Shown: piece after piece, positions 35,188 through 46,611 of the stretch
Position numbering within the stretch: position 1 is the first letter of the stretch
Layout: each line of letters starts with the position of its first letter
Assembly (NCBI GenBank): GCA_015178975.1
Contig: WHVD01000115.1
Location: 62,001-126,000 of the forward strand
Source: Hysterangium stoloniferum
Lineage: Eukaryota > Basidiomycota > Agaricomycetes > Hysterangiales > Hysterangiaceae
Length of the DNA stretch: 64,000 nucleotides
Direction of reading: 5' to 3'
Position numbers and translations under genes: made by a program
The notes under the pieces: generated by a model
Seen by the model: the letters and a program-made list of their open reading frames with translations, nothing else
What the model was told of the DNA's origin: nothing
The model's database searches: none

Positions 35188-35535
35188 TTATAGTAACGGT
35201 AGTGGCAAAAATTGGCTTCGCCATCTCGTTTGACACTTGTCCTCCCTGAGCTTGGGCTTTAGCGGCTCGGGTCTGGCACAACGCAGTACGAAACGGACTA
35301 CAGTCTCGTCTTTCTGTAGGTAACCTAGACATCTGGGGACTTTGCTGTGCGCATTGTCCGCGGATGGTTGCACAGCGGAACGTGCCGGTGCGGAGCTGGG
35401 TGAAAACATTGTGGCAGGCAAGGATATCGATACCAATTGTGCAGATATAGCAGCTGATGCTATATCCATGTCAGGGATTTCTTGGCCAAAAGTTAAGGAA
35501 AGGAGGGTTTGTTGTATTTGGTCGAGATCGAGCAT
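35188..35535 (-). CDS. Hypothetical protein, uncertain
   Basis: A 115-codon frame (MLDLDQIQQTLLSLTFG ..) with balanced composition and good CpG content. It lacks known motifs, so it may be a real small gene, one exon of a split gene, or chance. No neighbour gives a hint of function. Confidence 0.25.
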   Translation of the reverse strand: MLDLDQIQQTLLSLTFGQEIPDMDIASAAISAQLVSISLPATMFSPSSAPARSAVQPSADNAHSKVPRCLGYLQKDETVVRFVLRCARPEPLKPKLREDKCQTRWRSQFLPLPLL

Positions 35536-35617
35536 GGAGGGCGCTGGTGGTAATTATGAAATTCATTAAGAGCTTACAGTAGTTCCTGCTTCTCCAAACG
35601 CAAACGCTCAACACTGT

Positions 35618-35833
35618 TGGATATGGTTGGTTTGACAGCCTAGACTCAGCTTTAGAGCAGTGCGAATGTGTGACTGTCTCTCACAGTTTCTGTGTATATG
35701 GAATGTTAATGGCCATATAGAGTTGACTTCACTACTGAGTACCTAAAGGGTTGGTAGCTCAGTGGTAGAGCATCCAGTCTAGATTACAGATGGTCCCAGG
35801 TTCAATTCCTGGCCAGTCCAATATTTTCCAATA
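35618..35833 (+). mobile_element. Mobile tRNA-like unit (SINE-like or solo miniature LTR)
   Basis: A ~216-bp interval is flanked by the 8-bp direct repeat AACACTGT (35610-35617 and 35834-35841). It contains a 73-nt tRNA-like sequence (35748-35820) followed at once by AATATTTTCC. The tRNA-like part sits in the 3' half, the same architecture as in the TRIM LTRs at 49992-50512. Confidence 0.5.
35748..35820 (+). tRNA. tRNA-like sequence, probably a tRNA-derived element head, anticodon stem degenerate
   Basis: GGGTTGG pairs with CCAGTCC (two wobbles) as acceptor stem. GCTC-AGTGGTA-GAGC is a perfect D arm, and CCAGG-TTCAATT-CCTGG a perfect T arm. Total length is a canonical 73 nt. The A box (TAGCTCAGTGG) and B box (GGTTCAATTCC) are good. 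The anticodon stem TCCAG/TACAG does not pair, so the anticodon cannot be assigned and a functional tRNA is unlikely. A TTTT pol III terminator follows within 10 nt. Confidence 0.45.
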
Positions 35834-35841
35834 AACACTGT

Positions 35842-38717
35842 CCTTGGAGGGTCGAACAGGACATTAGAGCATGAAGTGCGTGGATGACTGGCGGTTGTGC
35901 AATTTGAATGACAAAGAAGAGGGTCGTCTAGGATGGCTAGTTCTGGTGGTGGTTGCAATGGAGTAGAATGGGATGGACCAACGGTACAGCGGGGGTCAAG
36001 GGGAAATCGTCAAGGAAGGCTAAGGAAGAAATGACAGGGGGCGAATGGGAAGGGGGGCAAGGTTTTGGGCATAAATGGAAGAAAATATGAGACCGTGGAC
36101 TGGTTCTATCGAGTATGACCTTCGTGACCTTCGAGGAAACGGGCGTAATGCGAACTATAGTTTTTGATGAGTTGCAGGGAGATAGCACCTGTACGTCTGA
36201 CTTGACATCGTATTCGATCAAAATACAGTCAACTGTCCTTTCCTACATTTTCGGATTTAATTTATTCTAGATTAATACAAATGCATAGCTGCCTATGACA
36301 TGCATATAAAAATGGTCAGATGGTCGAGCAGTACCACAGTTCCCAGGGTGCTTTTCCCTCCAAAGAGTAGGTATACGTTTTAACATGTAGGTGAAAGGCA
36401 GTGAGGTAGAATCTGCCCAAAGGAATCGCTGATAATTTGGCATAATTACGCATGTTTCAAGATTCAACCATAAGAGTAGGGTGCATACGTTCTACACATC
36501 CAATGTGGGCTGATGTATAAAGCGCAGTAATTGTGATTGGTGCCCCGCGACGCCACCAGCCAAACAGCCATCTACTAGCTTGTATGCTCACCACTGTCGG
36601 CTATATACATGCCTTTAATCCTGTCTCAACGTCACTAGCGCATTTCCAATGTTGTAATCGTGGAAAAGCATCGCTGGTCAATTTGGGTAGAATAGTCCGG
36701 GCGTGGCTGGAAAATCGTCTGCAATATTCATAACGTAATTATTGCCGGTGCGTGAAGTGACACTGCTAGGCCCTGACACGTCTATCCGCAACTTTTCTTC
36801 GCTTTGTGCCCTCCCATGTCGGCACCATTGGCAATAGCAGGACCAGACAAGGTGCTGCGAGTGAACCAGTCAACTGTAATTATCAACTCCCCAATGACAA
36901 GTTACCCATTAGATTCTATATTATCCGTGTGCGATGAGGCCCAGAATGTCTGGGATGTGGCCGAGATACCAGCAAAGTCGGATGAAAGCAGGGGCAGCGA
37001 CCTGCAGGTCAGCAGCGTCGACACGGATAATGTACGAGACAATTTATCGGCAATTTGTACTGTAGCTGGAATGTAAGACGTTGGCACGGACGATGCAGAT
37101 TTAGCTTTCTTAATACTGTATTCACATCTTCGAGCACCCTTGCTACCGCCGTTGGGAAAACACGGTATTCAGCGGTGTGGAGAAATGAAAGGCTGTTGGT
37201 ATCAGCCTCACTCAGTCAGCAACGGACAGGAAAAAGTTCTCTTTGTTGATCATAAGGGGAGAACATGATAGCTATCTGGTAGGGGGGTGGAATAACTAAC
37301 TACCCTCGGAAAGGACTATTGTCAATATAATATACCTGAATTAACAATGGGATGATGGAAATAAGGTTTAAGTAATTATAAGTAGAACAAAAGGATGATC
37401 AAGGCAGAGAGATAAAATAATAGATCTTGATCGGGTCGGAATAATGTAGCCAATGTGTGGTAAGACGGGCAGGATTACAAGAAACTTGCAATTGAAGTGA
37501 ACATTAGGAGTATGCGGATTTAGACTGGGCAGATAGGGTAGTGGAGTCGACAGTAGAAGAGAGCTGCTTTCAGTCAAATAAGCATTTCTGGTTCATCGTC
37601 AAGGTAAGACTGCGATTGGACAGGCATGAATTGTTGAGAAACAGTGGACACGGAGATATGGCAGGTAGAGCGGACATAATGAAAATCCGTGTAAATTTGA
37701 ACAAGTTGTGGGAGATGTCACCTATGGCGTAGGTACAATCCACCATGGTGCAGAGAAGTGGAGTGGCACAGATGAGCTGAGTATGGAGAGCCCGGTGGAG
37801 CAGTTGAATCTGACGAATAGGTCCTTCATTCTTATGATGAAAGTTCAAAGGTGTGCCAACAGTCTTTTGCTCCGAAGGAACAGTAGATGTACTCCTACTC
37901 AGAAGACTCAATGGAGGAGATAAGCAAGGAAAAGGTCAGCTGCGTCAAGCGCCTTCCGTTTGGGCGCAGAATAGACGATGCTCGTACGGAGCGTTACATG
38001 AGTTTGCTTGGATAATATGGAACGCAGTGAATGTGGGACGATTGTATAGTTTAGGAACGACTGGACGAGTATTATATGGAATGGTGATCTACCCCGCGTA
38101 TCCTCTAGTGGTTCGAACCTAACTGGACTTCGGCATTCCTGGACTACCTTTGTCTCTTGCTCTCGACAATCAAGCAACGGTCCCGTAATTCCTTGAGAGT
38201 TTTGAAGTACTGGCAATTCACAAGACATTTGGCTGTCCCCATTACTCCCAACCAACTCCTTTCAACGCTGTGTTTAAAATAAACGTCTTCTAATGTGCCC
38301 ATCTGTTACGCACGTGGTTCAGGTTTCGATTCTCACGCTCACTAACCCCAAAAGTCAAAAGAATAGAAGCATTACGAATGTGACTATGAGAAGAACCAAA
38401 AATCAACTTTGTCCGAATGCATTCCAACCAGGTCCGAATACATTCTGGGCCCCATACCCCAACGTCCTGTCCCCCAATAGCGAGAAATGCACGTGACAAT
38501 GCACACACGTTTCTTTACACTGACGTTGACAAGTGTCGGGAATCGTGTCTCCGTGATCTTCTCAACGTCAACCGACTCTGCATCATCACAGAATGTTTCT
38601 TAGACCAGGACATCCCAGGACATACCCGAGATCGCTCCCACCGGCCAATTTCCTAATGTCATTAAGGCTATATATGTACCAACTCTTATCAAACCTCAAC
38701 GTCTAACACTCCCCATC
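35842..38717. other. Intergenic, no supported gene
   Basis: Several frames of 60-115 codons exist (36804-37076 plus, 37570-37911 minus) without domains or convincing splice structure. A TATATAT box lies at 38669-38675, 43 bp before the ribonuclease ATG. Confidence 0.35.
38669..38675 (+). promoter_or_regulatory. TATA box of the ribonuclease T2 gene
   Basis: GCTATATATG lies 43 bp upstream of the ATG at 38718 and is followed by a pyrimidine-rich leader, a plausible fungal core promoter. Confidence 0.5.
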
Positions 38718-40053
38718 ATGAAGCTCAGCCAAATTTTAGTCCCATCCCTATGCGGCCTTTCCTTCACCAACTTCACCTCAAAACATCCCGACACTCACCA
38801 TCATGGCGTCGACTTCTCAGATCCTAGCGTTTCTGCAGCCCTCTCCTATAGCGACCAATTCCCCATCTCTGCAAGTGGTGCTCACAAGGAGGCATCTCTC
38901 AGAGCCCAGCTGAACCAAGGACCTGCGATGAAATTCAAAGTCCATTCGTCCAGCCATCACGTCCGCGCCACCGAATGTCCGCAACCGCCAGTTCTCTCCT
39001 GCTCCGTCGCTGCCACCTCCGTCGATACTTGCTGTGTTCTTAGTCCGGGAGGAATATTGGTCCACACACAATTTTGGGATCTCGACGTTGGGCAGCCTGA
39101 TTCATGGGGAATTCATGGATTGTGGTATGTAGACTATCCCTTATCAAAATCTGTCGCTTACTCTCATGTCAATTCCTATTCGCCACGTCCACTCAGGCCT
39201 GACAAGTGTAATGGTGCCTTCTATGAGGTAATTTATTCCGCTTTCTCCTACCATCGTACTTTTCATGTATTTTCCCATCAGAACTGCGACCACTCCCGCG
39301 CTTACTCCGCCAGTCAAATCGTCCAGTCGCTGCAAGACGCCGGTGCACAGAGCACGTTGGATGTTATGAATGAGTTTTGGCTCAGCAATGACGAATCTCC
39401 CGAGGCATTCTGGGAGCATGAGTGGAAGACACACGGCACGTGGTAGGTCGATATCGTACCCCATGCTAATATATATATGTATATGTATCTTTGACAGTGT
39501 CTCTACCCTCGAGCCTAGGTGCTTTGAGCAGTATACTACCGCACAAGAGGTACGTCGCTAAAATCCCTCCTACGATGGTAAAAACGAGGCTCCCGATAGG
39601 TCGCCCCATACTTTGAGACCGTCGTAAAATTGTTCCAACAGCTCAACACCTACCAGGCACTGTCCAACGCAGGGGTGCATATTTGTCTTCTTTCCTAGTT
39701 TCATACGGTACAAAGCTTAGCTTGAAAACTTTACAGATTACACCCTCCGATGACCAGACTTACAACCTCGTCGACATACAAAATGCTGTTCTTCAGGCGA
39801 CAGGTTATACGCCTGATTTCGTTTGCCAACATGGTGCACTCTCGAGTGTGCAATATTATCTTCGTGCCCAGGGGTGAGTTGCTCTCATACTTCCTCCAAT
39901 CCTCACCGTCATGGGCTGTAAACACGATGTTCCTCACCCAATCTTTTCATTAGTCCTGTGCAAGATGGCAACCTTGTACAGAGCAATCCCTCGAGAAAGA
40001 GTAATTGCCCTCACTCTGGAATCAGATATCCCTTGAAGACGGTTGGAAATTAG
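38718..40053 (+). CDS. Secreted ribonuclease T2, 7 exons, intact
   Basis: Exons: 38718-39124, 39197-39227, 39282-39442, 39498-39549, 39600-39674, 39737-39873, 39954-40053. The in-frame product has 320 residues. It starts with a hydrophobic secretion signal (MKLSQILVPSLCGLSF). Both T2 active-site blocks are present with their histidines: DSWGIHGLWPDKCNG, formed across intron 1, and EAFWEHEWKTHGTC, completed across intron 3. Cysteines around CPQPPVLSC, DTCC and NCDHS fit the disulfide pattern. The enzyme cleaves single-stranded RNA through a 2',3'-cyclic phosphate, outside the cell or in the vacuole, likely for phosphate and nucleotide scavenging or defence. The reading is shorter than T2 enzymes with a C-terminal extension. 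Confidence 0.9.
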
Positions 40054-40568
40054 GAATTTGAATTGAAGTGTCTGTCTCATTATTTATATCTGGTGTATGG
40101 ACGAACGTGGGGGTATTTTAAGATCTTTCATACAGTTGGAGGAGGAGAGGGTGTATGCTGAGGGGAAGTACTAGGCTGTCAGTTTATCGGCTACACATGA
40201 ACTAAGATCTGAATTTTTCTCGTGAAAGAATCTACGTGAATCTTAAACAGCGTCCCCAATATCTACTACTCCCATGGTCCCTTGAATATCCCCCCCCACG
40301 TTGAAACGTCAGAAACCTCGTTGGCAGGGTGGTAGCCAGTGTATTCACCCGTGGTGGCGCAGCGTTTCAAAGATATCCAAGTGGTTCTAAGCCCACACTC
40401 TATGGAAACCCACATTAATGTTTTAACCGCGGCCAATTGACGAAGTAAATCCATTGCGTCCTCGTCGTGTATTGGATTAAGCTCCTCCGTAAATCCAGCG
40501 AGGTGGGTGAGATGTGTCATGGACAGGATAACATCTATGAAATATTGGATAACCTCCTCATACTCCTC

Positions 40569-41989
40569 CTAATCAACGAGCCAAAATAACAAAGTGAGTT
40601 CTCTGATGTAATTTAGGTACGGTGGTTGGCTCACATAGCGACCATTGTTGAACGGATTAGATATTCTAAGAGAAAGCTTCTCGATATTAGGAGCGGCTTC
40701 TACGAGTTTGCGAAAGCCCTCGAGAGTGCATTCGACTATACAAGTCTGAAGCGACTGCAAACTTAGAGGCAGCAGCAAGTCCAAAATAGGATGGTCGTTA
40801 AAGTCCTCAAGCGTGGCTTCCCAAAAAGTGAGTTGATGCAGTAATTCAGGAGGAAAATTATCCCGTGGGGATGGATATCCCGACGATGAAGAGAACGCTT
40901 TGAGGCGGGGTAATGATCCTGGTAGAATCCTGATGGCAGTTGGGTTGGGAATAGTGGACCCATCACGAGACTTGTCAATTGCCAGTGCTTCCAACTTCTG
41001 GTGTCGATCAAAGAACTGTGAAACTATATCTTGGTTGTCGAGAGGAGGGCCAAGAGACCTCAGTGTGGTTGAAAGATTGAGGTGTGATAGTTGCGGCCAA
41101 TTTCCATATTTAAACAATTGGATGAGGTTTAACGCCTGCCGCTGTGCGCGGCGGCCAAGGTAGCAGTAGCGTAGGTATAATTTAGCGAGATGTGGACAGT
41201 CACCAATCAGGCAGTCCAACATTTTGTGGCCAAAAGCCTTGGCATTGTCATCTCTTATAGAAATAGCGATTTGCGTAAGATGTTTATGGTTCAAAAGCTG
41301 TCCAATCTAATATATCAGCGGATTCCAGGCGATTACAAAACCTGGAAAACACTCACAGGAACGGTATTATGAGTAAACTGGCCTGACCTGATGCACTCCA
41401 ACAGAAGGACGGTGACCCCCAATGCTTTTAGATTGGGGCGATTCTCGCATATTTTGTGAACAAGGCCATCGACTGAACAATCTGGCAGCAACAGTTTATC
41501 GGCTCGGAAAGATTCCAAATGCGTCATGTAACGAGTCAGCCCCGCAAGTAGTGTACGAGATTCAGTCGTATACGCGTCATTGAAATAACTAGGAGGTGGC
41601 AGCGGGTCTGATGGCAATATAATATTCCTCAAGGATCTGTCGTCACTCGGCCCGACATCAAGGTGGAGCTGACGTATTCCCGCCAAGCAACGTCGTTTCT
41701 TTGACATGGTCTCCCAGAAATGATGATCCCCGAGGGTGTATGACACATTTCTGAAATACAGATCCATAGGAATAATAATCATTTTAAATTCCCGGCACGT
41801 CAAGGCCAGAGCAAGGAGGTCTCGCGGGTCTTCGACTTCGAGTATAATCATGTCCAGAATCTCGGCGGGTTCATTTTGTAGTGAATGTGTCGCCATAGAT
41901 GGTTTAGTAGTAATGAGGCAAGATAGACGGGGGCTTCGGGATTGACAACGGGATGGCTGTGACACTGAGGGAGAGGGTGTGTCGCACAT
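40569..41989 (-). CDS. F-box / leucine-rich-repeat protein, 2 exons
   Basis: Exon 1 is 41357-41989 and exon 2 is 40569-41306. The 50-nt intron GTGAGT..TATTAG joins VP to IGQLLNHKHL in phase 0, giving 456 residues. The F-box is LQNEPAEILDMIILEV .. DLLALALTCREF. Downstream are Leu-rich repeats (LAKLYLRYC, PQLSHLNLS, KLEALAID, LPRLKAF, NIEKLSLRI). The start may instead be the ATG 31 codons later (MATHSLQNEP), closer to the F-box. It would act as an SCF ubiquitin-ligase receptor with unknown substrate. The frame is intact. Confidence 0.8.
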
Positions 41990-42580
41990 TTTATAGCCAA
42001 GGATCGAAACAAAATGGAAATAAAGAGGGGTTTGTTTTGTGGCTACGTTTTTACGGTTTCACACCCGATAAGTCCCGGAGAGGAAAGAGCACGATCGGGG
42101 ACACAAAGCACGATCGCCCCATTGTTAAATTCAAAATCCTATTATCCTTGTGTTTCTTGTGGAAAACACTCTGTTATATCATTTTCCTTGAATTTTTTTT
42201 TGCAATGTGGCCAACATCAAACAGTATTATTGTCCTAAAAATTCAAAGCGTTACAACAATGTGGACAAGAAAATAAGAGAATATTGAAACGAACAAAGCA
42301 CGTGAATCAATGACCGCTGAGAAACTTACAAGACTATTAATGACACAGAACATAGTGAGTTACTTTCAAATGTGGAGGAGGGGGCGTATTTGAGAGCAAC
42401 GCAGAGAATTGTGGCTGTTGGGAAGCATAGTGCCAGTGGATCAAGGAGAGAGGGTGGTGGCGGTGGTGAAGGTGCATGGAACATATCAGCAGAGGAGCGT
42501 TTGGATGATCATGGAGATATTCTCGGTTGTGTATGATACTTGACTTGTGTTGATGAAGATACTGAGTAATACACATCGAC
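41990..42580. other. Intergenic
   Basis: Nothing supported. The minus-strand frame 42337-42636 overlaps the foldback arm and lacks a known domain. Confidence 0.35.
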
Positions 42581-42594
42581 ACACCGTGGAGGGT

Positions 42595-43223
42595 GATCAG
42601 GTGTACATAGGATCTTTTAAGCATCAACCATATCATTAAATATAAACTCTTTCAATTTTGTATAGTCCAGTGGGATTCTGTATCCCTTTATATTTCATGT
42701 GACTTGTCAGAGGATAATCCAATTAAAAATCCACAAAACTCCTGGATGTGGTTGCAGGATTTAACATCACATAGAACATGTGTGTAATCAACCAATTTAA
42801 AATCCCAATTCACATCCCTGAATTTGATGGAATTACAAAATGATATAGAATCTGTTAGATGGTCCACAATTGAGTTAAACTCTCCTTTGTGGAGAACAAA
42901 AGGAGTTTATATTTGCCAAGCAGTTGGAACAAAGGAGAGTTTAACTCAATTGTAGACCATCTAACAGATTCTATATCATTTTGTAATTCCATAAAATTCA
43001 GGGATGTGAATGGGATTTTAAATTGGTTGATTTTGCACATGTTCTATGTGATGTTAAATCCTGCAACCACATCCAGGAGTTTTGTGGATTTTTAATTGGA
43101 TCATCCTCTAGCAAGTAACAGGAAATATAAAGGGATATAGAATCCCACTGGACTATAAAAAATTGAAAGAGTTTATATTTAATGATATGGTTGATGCTTA
43201 AAAGATCCTATGTACACCTGATC
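42595..43223. repeat. Large foldback (inverted repeat) with ~295-bp arms
   Basis: Arms 42595-42890 and 42929-43223 are near-perfect reverse complements around a 38-nt spacer, starting GATCAGGTGTACATAGG. The outer flanks also resemble each other inverted (GTGGAG next to GATCAG). The arm sequence gives short retroelement-like frames but no clear domain. It could be a foldback transposon or an inverted duplication of an element fragment. Confidence 0.9.
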
Positions 43224-44118
43224 ATCTCCACCCACCTTTTGGATTCTTAACCAATTTAAATCTTATAAGGATCCAATAGAGATTATTGGAGTTTATATAA
43301 GATAAGGCTCTACTATGGATCTTAAAAATCTTTTGGAGAGATGGGTTTTCCCAATGACAGTAGAAATTTCATTTTATTTCTTCACTTAGTCCCCATCATC
43401 ATGAGTTGAAAAAAATCCGCAAATCATTGTGTCCATGCTGCATATATATTCCCGCTGTGGTCCAATCGACACAATAGCCACAAAACACATTCAAAGGGCA
43501 GCCCTTGCATGCCATTGGATGACTGAAATATGCACTCACACTGCTTTTGCACTAATTTGCAAAATAGTATGATTTCATAATTAGCAAGGGATGTAGCACA
43601 ACACTGCAGAATCATGGACTACTATGTAGTAAAGCACACATACTTGTAAATAAACTGTGTTAGATTAGTAAAGTAAATATATTATACAAGACTATCATAA
43701 TGAGAAGTCGGGGTGGACCACTTCAAGCCTCCTGGTTCTGGTCCGGGCTTGATCCTCCCAGTATAACATGCATTACTGATTCAGCACTATATGACCCACA
43801 ATAATCTGATCTGTGGTGGGGCTCATCAGTTCCTTGTTAGAGTATGATATTACACCTCTTACATAGTCTATGATGTTCCCTGTATTTTTCTGATATTTGT
43901 AGTATTTTTCCCAGCACTGTAGGTGCAGTATTGAGTGAGTTACCTAGTAAGGTAACTGATGTGTAGGTGCTTAGGTAAGCACCCTGTAGCATACTCCGCT
44001 GTGGGTGTGGGAAAGTCTCCTTAGTGTTTACTTTCCTCACACTCACAGGGTGTTTGTCAAGAGTTATTCAACTGTTTCAACATTCCTTGTATCCTACAAA
44101 ACTCGGGCCCGACAGATT
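43224..44118. other. Intergenic between foldback and minisatellite
   Basis: AT-rich, no gene recognised. A stretch near 43960-43980 (CTTAGGTAAGCACC) resembles the interior of the TRIM at 50 kb (GTTAGGTAAGCACC). Confidence 0.3.
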
Positions 44119-44370
44119 ACTATAAGACAGTGTTGTATTACTATAAGACAGTGTTGTATTACTATAAGACAGTGTTGTATTACTATAAGACAGTGTTGTA
44201 TTACTATAAGACAGTGTTGTATTACTATAAGACAGTGTTGTATTACTATAAGACAGTGTTGTATTACTATAAGACAGTGTTGTATTACTATAAGACAGTG
44301 TTGTATTACTATAAGACAGTGTTGTATTACTATAAGACAGTGTTGTATTACTATAACACTATATGCTTAT
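44119..44370. repeat. 21-bp minisatellite, about 12 near-identical copies
   Basis: The unit TATTACTATAAGACAGTGTTG repeats about 12 times with hardly any change. Because 21 is divisible by three, the array keeps frames open (CITIRQC repeats), but this is not evidence for a gene. There are no spacers, so it is not a CRISPR. Confidence 0.95.
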
Positions 44371-45099
44371 TATAGAATTAAAAGATGTTATTAAGTGTTT
44401 GATATAATGTAAAGTTGTTGGAATTGTCAGTATGACAATTAGCAGTCAATACTAATTGTTGAGTCACTTGGCAATTATTTTTGTTGCAGCAGAAGACGAA
44501 GCTATACTCTGTGGTACATTTTGGCTATATTACATTCTTGCGATACAACCAGATATCAATTGTTCAATATTTAGTCAACAAATTAAGAATAGCATTGCTA
44601 ACAGGTACTGATAGACTATTACACTAAAAACAAATATAAAATTGTGGCATTGTCACCTAGGCCACATCAGCACCAATTTAGTCCTCAAAATGGTTCAAAA
44701 AGGAATGGTTAAAGGAATGTCAATTGTAAAAGAAAAATGACAGATAAATCACCTTGCAAACCATGCCTCCATGGAAAGCAAACCCACAAACCCATTCTGA
44801 AGTCCACTGAAAGTTGAGAAACAATTATCCTTGCACACATACATTCAGATATTTGTGGAAAAATGCAGACAAAATCACATACTGGATAGGAATACTTTAT
44901 CACATTTATTAATGATCCAAGCTGAATGCTTGATCATGCATTATTGAAGGAAAAATCCAAAGCATTGCAAAAATTCTCTGCTTTTGTAGAAATGGTTGAA
45001 GGTGAAACTGGGATGCAAGTTACAAAATTGAGGTCAGATGGTGGTGGTGCATACATCTCAAAGGAGTTTGAAACATACCTCACTTTTAAGGACATCAAG

Positions 45100-46611
45100 T
45101 GGTACGACCAGAATTCCCACTGGACTCCAGGCACTAACTTATACACACCTGTCCCTGTCTATGTCTGATCTCATCCCACACATCAGTCACTGGACCCCAC
45201 TCGGAAAACCCGTCATCCCTCTAACTGAGCCCCATTCCTGTTTTAGTCAAATGACCTGTCACGATTCAGACTCCACTCCCACTCCATTTCCTGTTATGGT
45301 TTATGACCTGTCATGATTCAGACTCCACTCCATCACATTCCATTCCTAATACCAAATTTGGTGTTTACTTATCTCGTTTTATGTTTTGCTAGTTTCATTT
45401 TCATTATTACTGGATTTGGTATGTTATTCATTCCACAGTCTATACATATAGTCTGGCAGATGTTGTACATACAATCCAGTCAGAAAATCAGCTTAGATTC
45501 TCCCCAGTAATCTAGTACATTTTCTGCTCTAAACTCCTCTTTGAATTACACTGCTCTCACTAGTCATGGGCTTTGACACATCTATCTCTCAACCTCCAAC
45601 TTATCTTTCTCGACTCCCTGACCTCTCAACCCACGACCTCTGACCTACGACCCCTCGACCCATGAACTTCACCCAGACTCCCTGGGATTCCCATCCACCC
45701 ATTTGAAATTGGACAACACGATCTCGCGAGGGCACAACCTATAAGCTGGAGCCAAGTCCTACTGGATTTCCTGTGGGTTTCTCCGGAAACCTGCCGTGTA
45801 TGTACCCGTATGTCATCTATTTTATCACTTTGTTTCTTTATTTAACCTTTAAGGGACATTAGTCAAATAGTAGAGGACTTGATCCTTTAACTTTGGCTCA
45901 AGAGTTTAAGATGTCATTGTTCTGATAACATAAGATTCATTGCTAGCTCTAAACCCTAGAATTAGCATATCTTAACCCTAAGTAGCTAGGTGGCATTGCC
46001 ATGGAAACCAGCAGAGTCATGGATTATATACTAATAAGGTATCTCTGGCCCTTATAGTATGCAATCTACCCCATCTCCTTGACTACATATTGAGGGAGAT
46101 GACTCATTAGTGAGTCATATCAATATGACTATGCAATAAGTTATGATCAGAGCTATGACTCAGATACATAGTCATAGCTGGTTGGATGACTCTGAAATAC
46201 ACTTATGAGTCAAGTATGGGAAATACTGACTCATTCTCCTAGTCACATTACTTAGTAAGCAGGATCCTGGACTAGTATAAATACAGGCTCAAATCATGTA
46301 TTTAGAAAATAATTCAATATCACATCACTTGCTTGTTTAGCTACACTTGCCTACTAGGTCCATACATTGTGCTTAAGTTGAGTACTCTCCTTGCCAATCT
46401 GTTGACCGTCTTGTTTCCTTGAGTTGAGCTTTCTTCTCGGAAAAGGGACATGGGCACATAGTTGAATAAAAGTGGATACTGATTTAATTGACAAAACTCC
46501 TACATACAGATTAATTTGAATTTGAATCTCCTTTCTCAAGCTACACTACTTAACTCAATTAAAAAGAGTTTACAAGTATGCTAAATAGTAATAATACATT
46601 ACACCTTAACA
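45100..46611 (+). repeat. Solo gypsy LTR inserted in copia integrase, itself split
   Basis: It starts TGGTACGACCAG and ends CACCTTAACA. The TSD TCAAG is at 45095-45099 and 46612-46616. The native LTR is 45100-45810 plus 46609-46611; the rest is a second LTR-like insertion (45811-46603). It belongs to the CpG-depleted version of the LTR family at 53536-54374. Confidence 0.8.
45811..46603 (+). repeat. LTR-like insertion inside the gypsy LTR
   Basis: A 793-bp block begins TGTCATCTATTTTATC and ends ATACATTACA, with near-TSD CCGTA (45806-45810) and CCTTA (46604-46608). It has a TATA-like TAGTATAAATACAGG near 46275. Its family is unknown, possibly copia. Confidence 0.6.

Noticed and set aside
35748-35820. 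Functional tRNA gene
   Set aside because: Anticodon stem does not pair and position 33 is not T in the only 73-nt fold; kept as tRNA-like.
30942-40053. Secondary-metabolite cluster around the P450
   Set aside because: No terpene cyclase, polyketide or peptide synthetase or transporter is present; the RNase T2 neighbour is unrelated.
44005-44394. 129-codon frame with CITIRQC repeats, or a CRISPR-like array
   Set aside because: It is the 21-bp minisatellite; units are contiguous with no spacers, and all frames stay open only because 21 is divisible by three.
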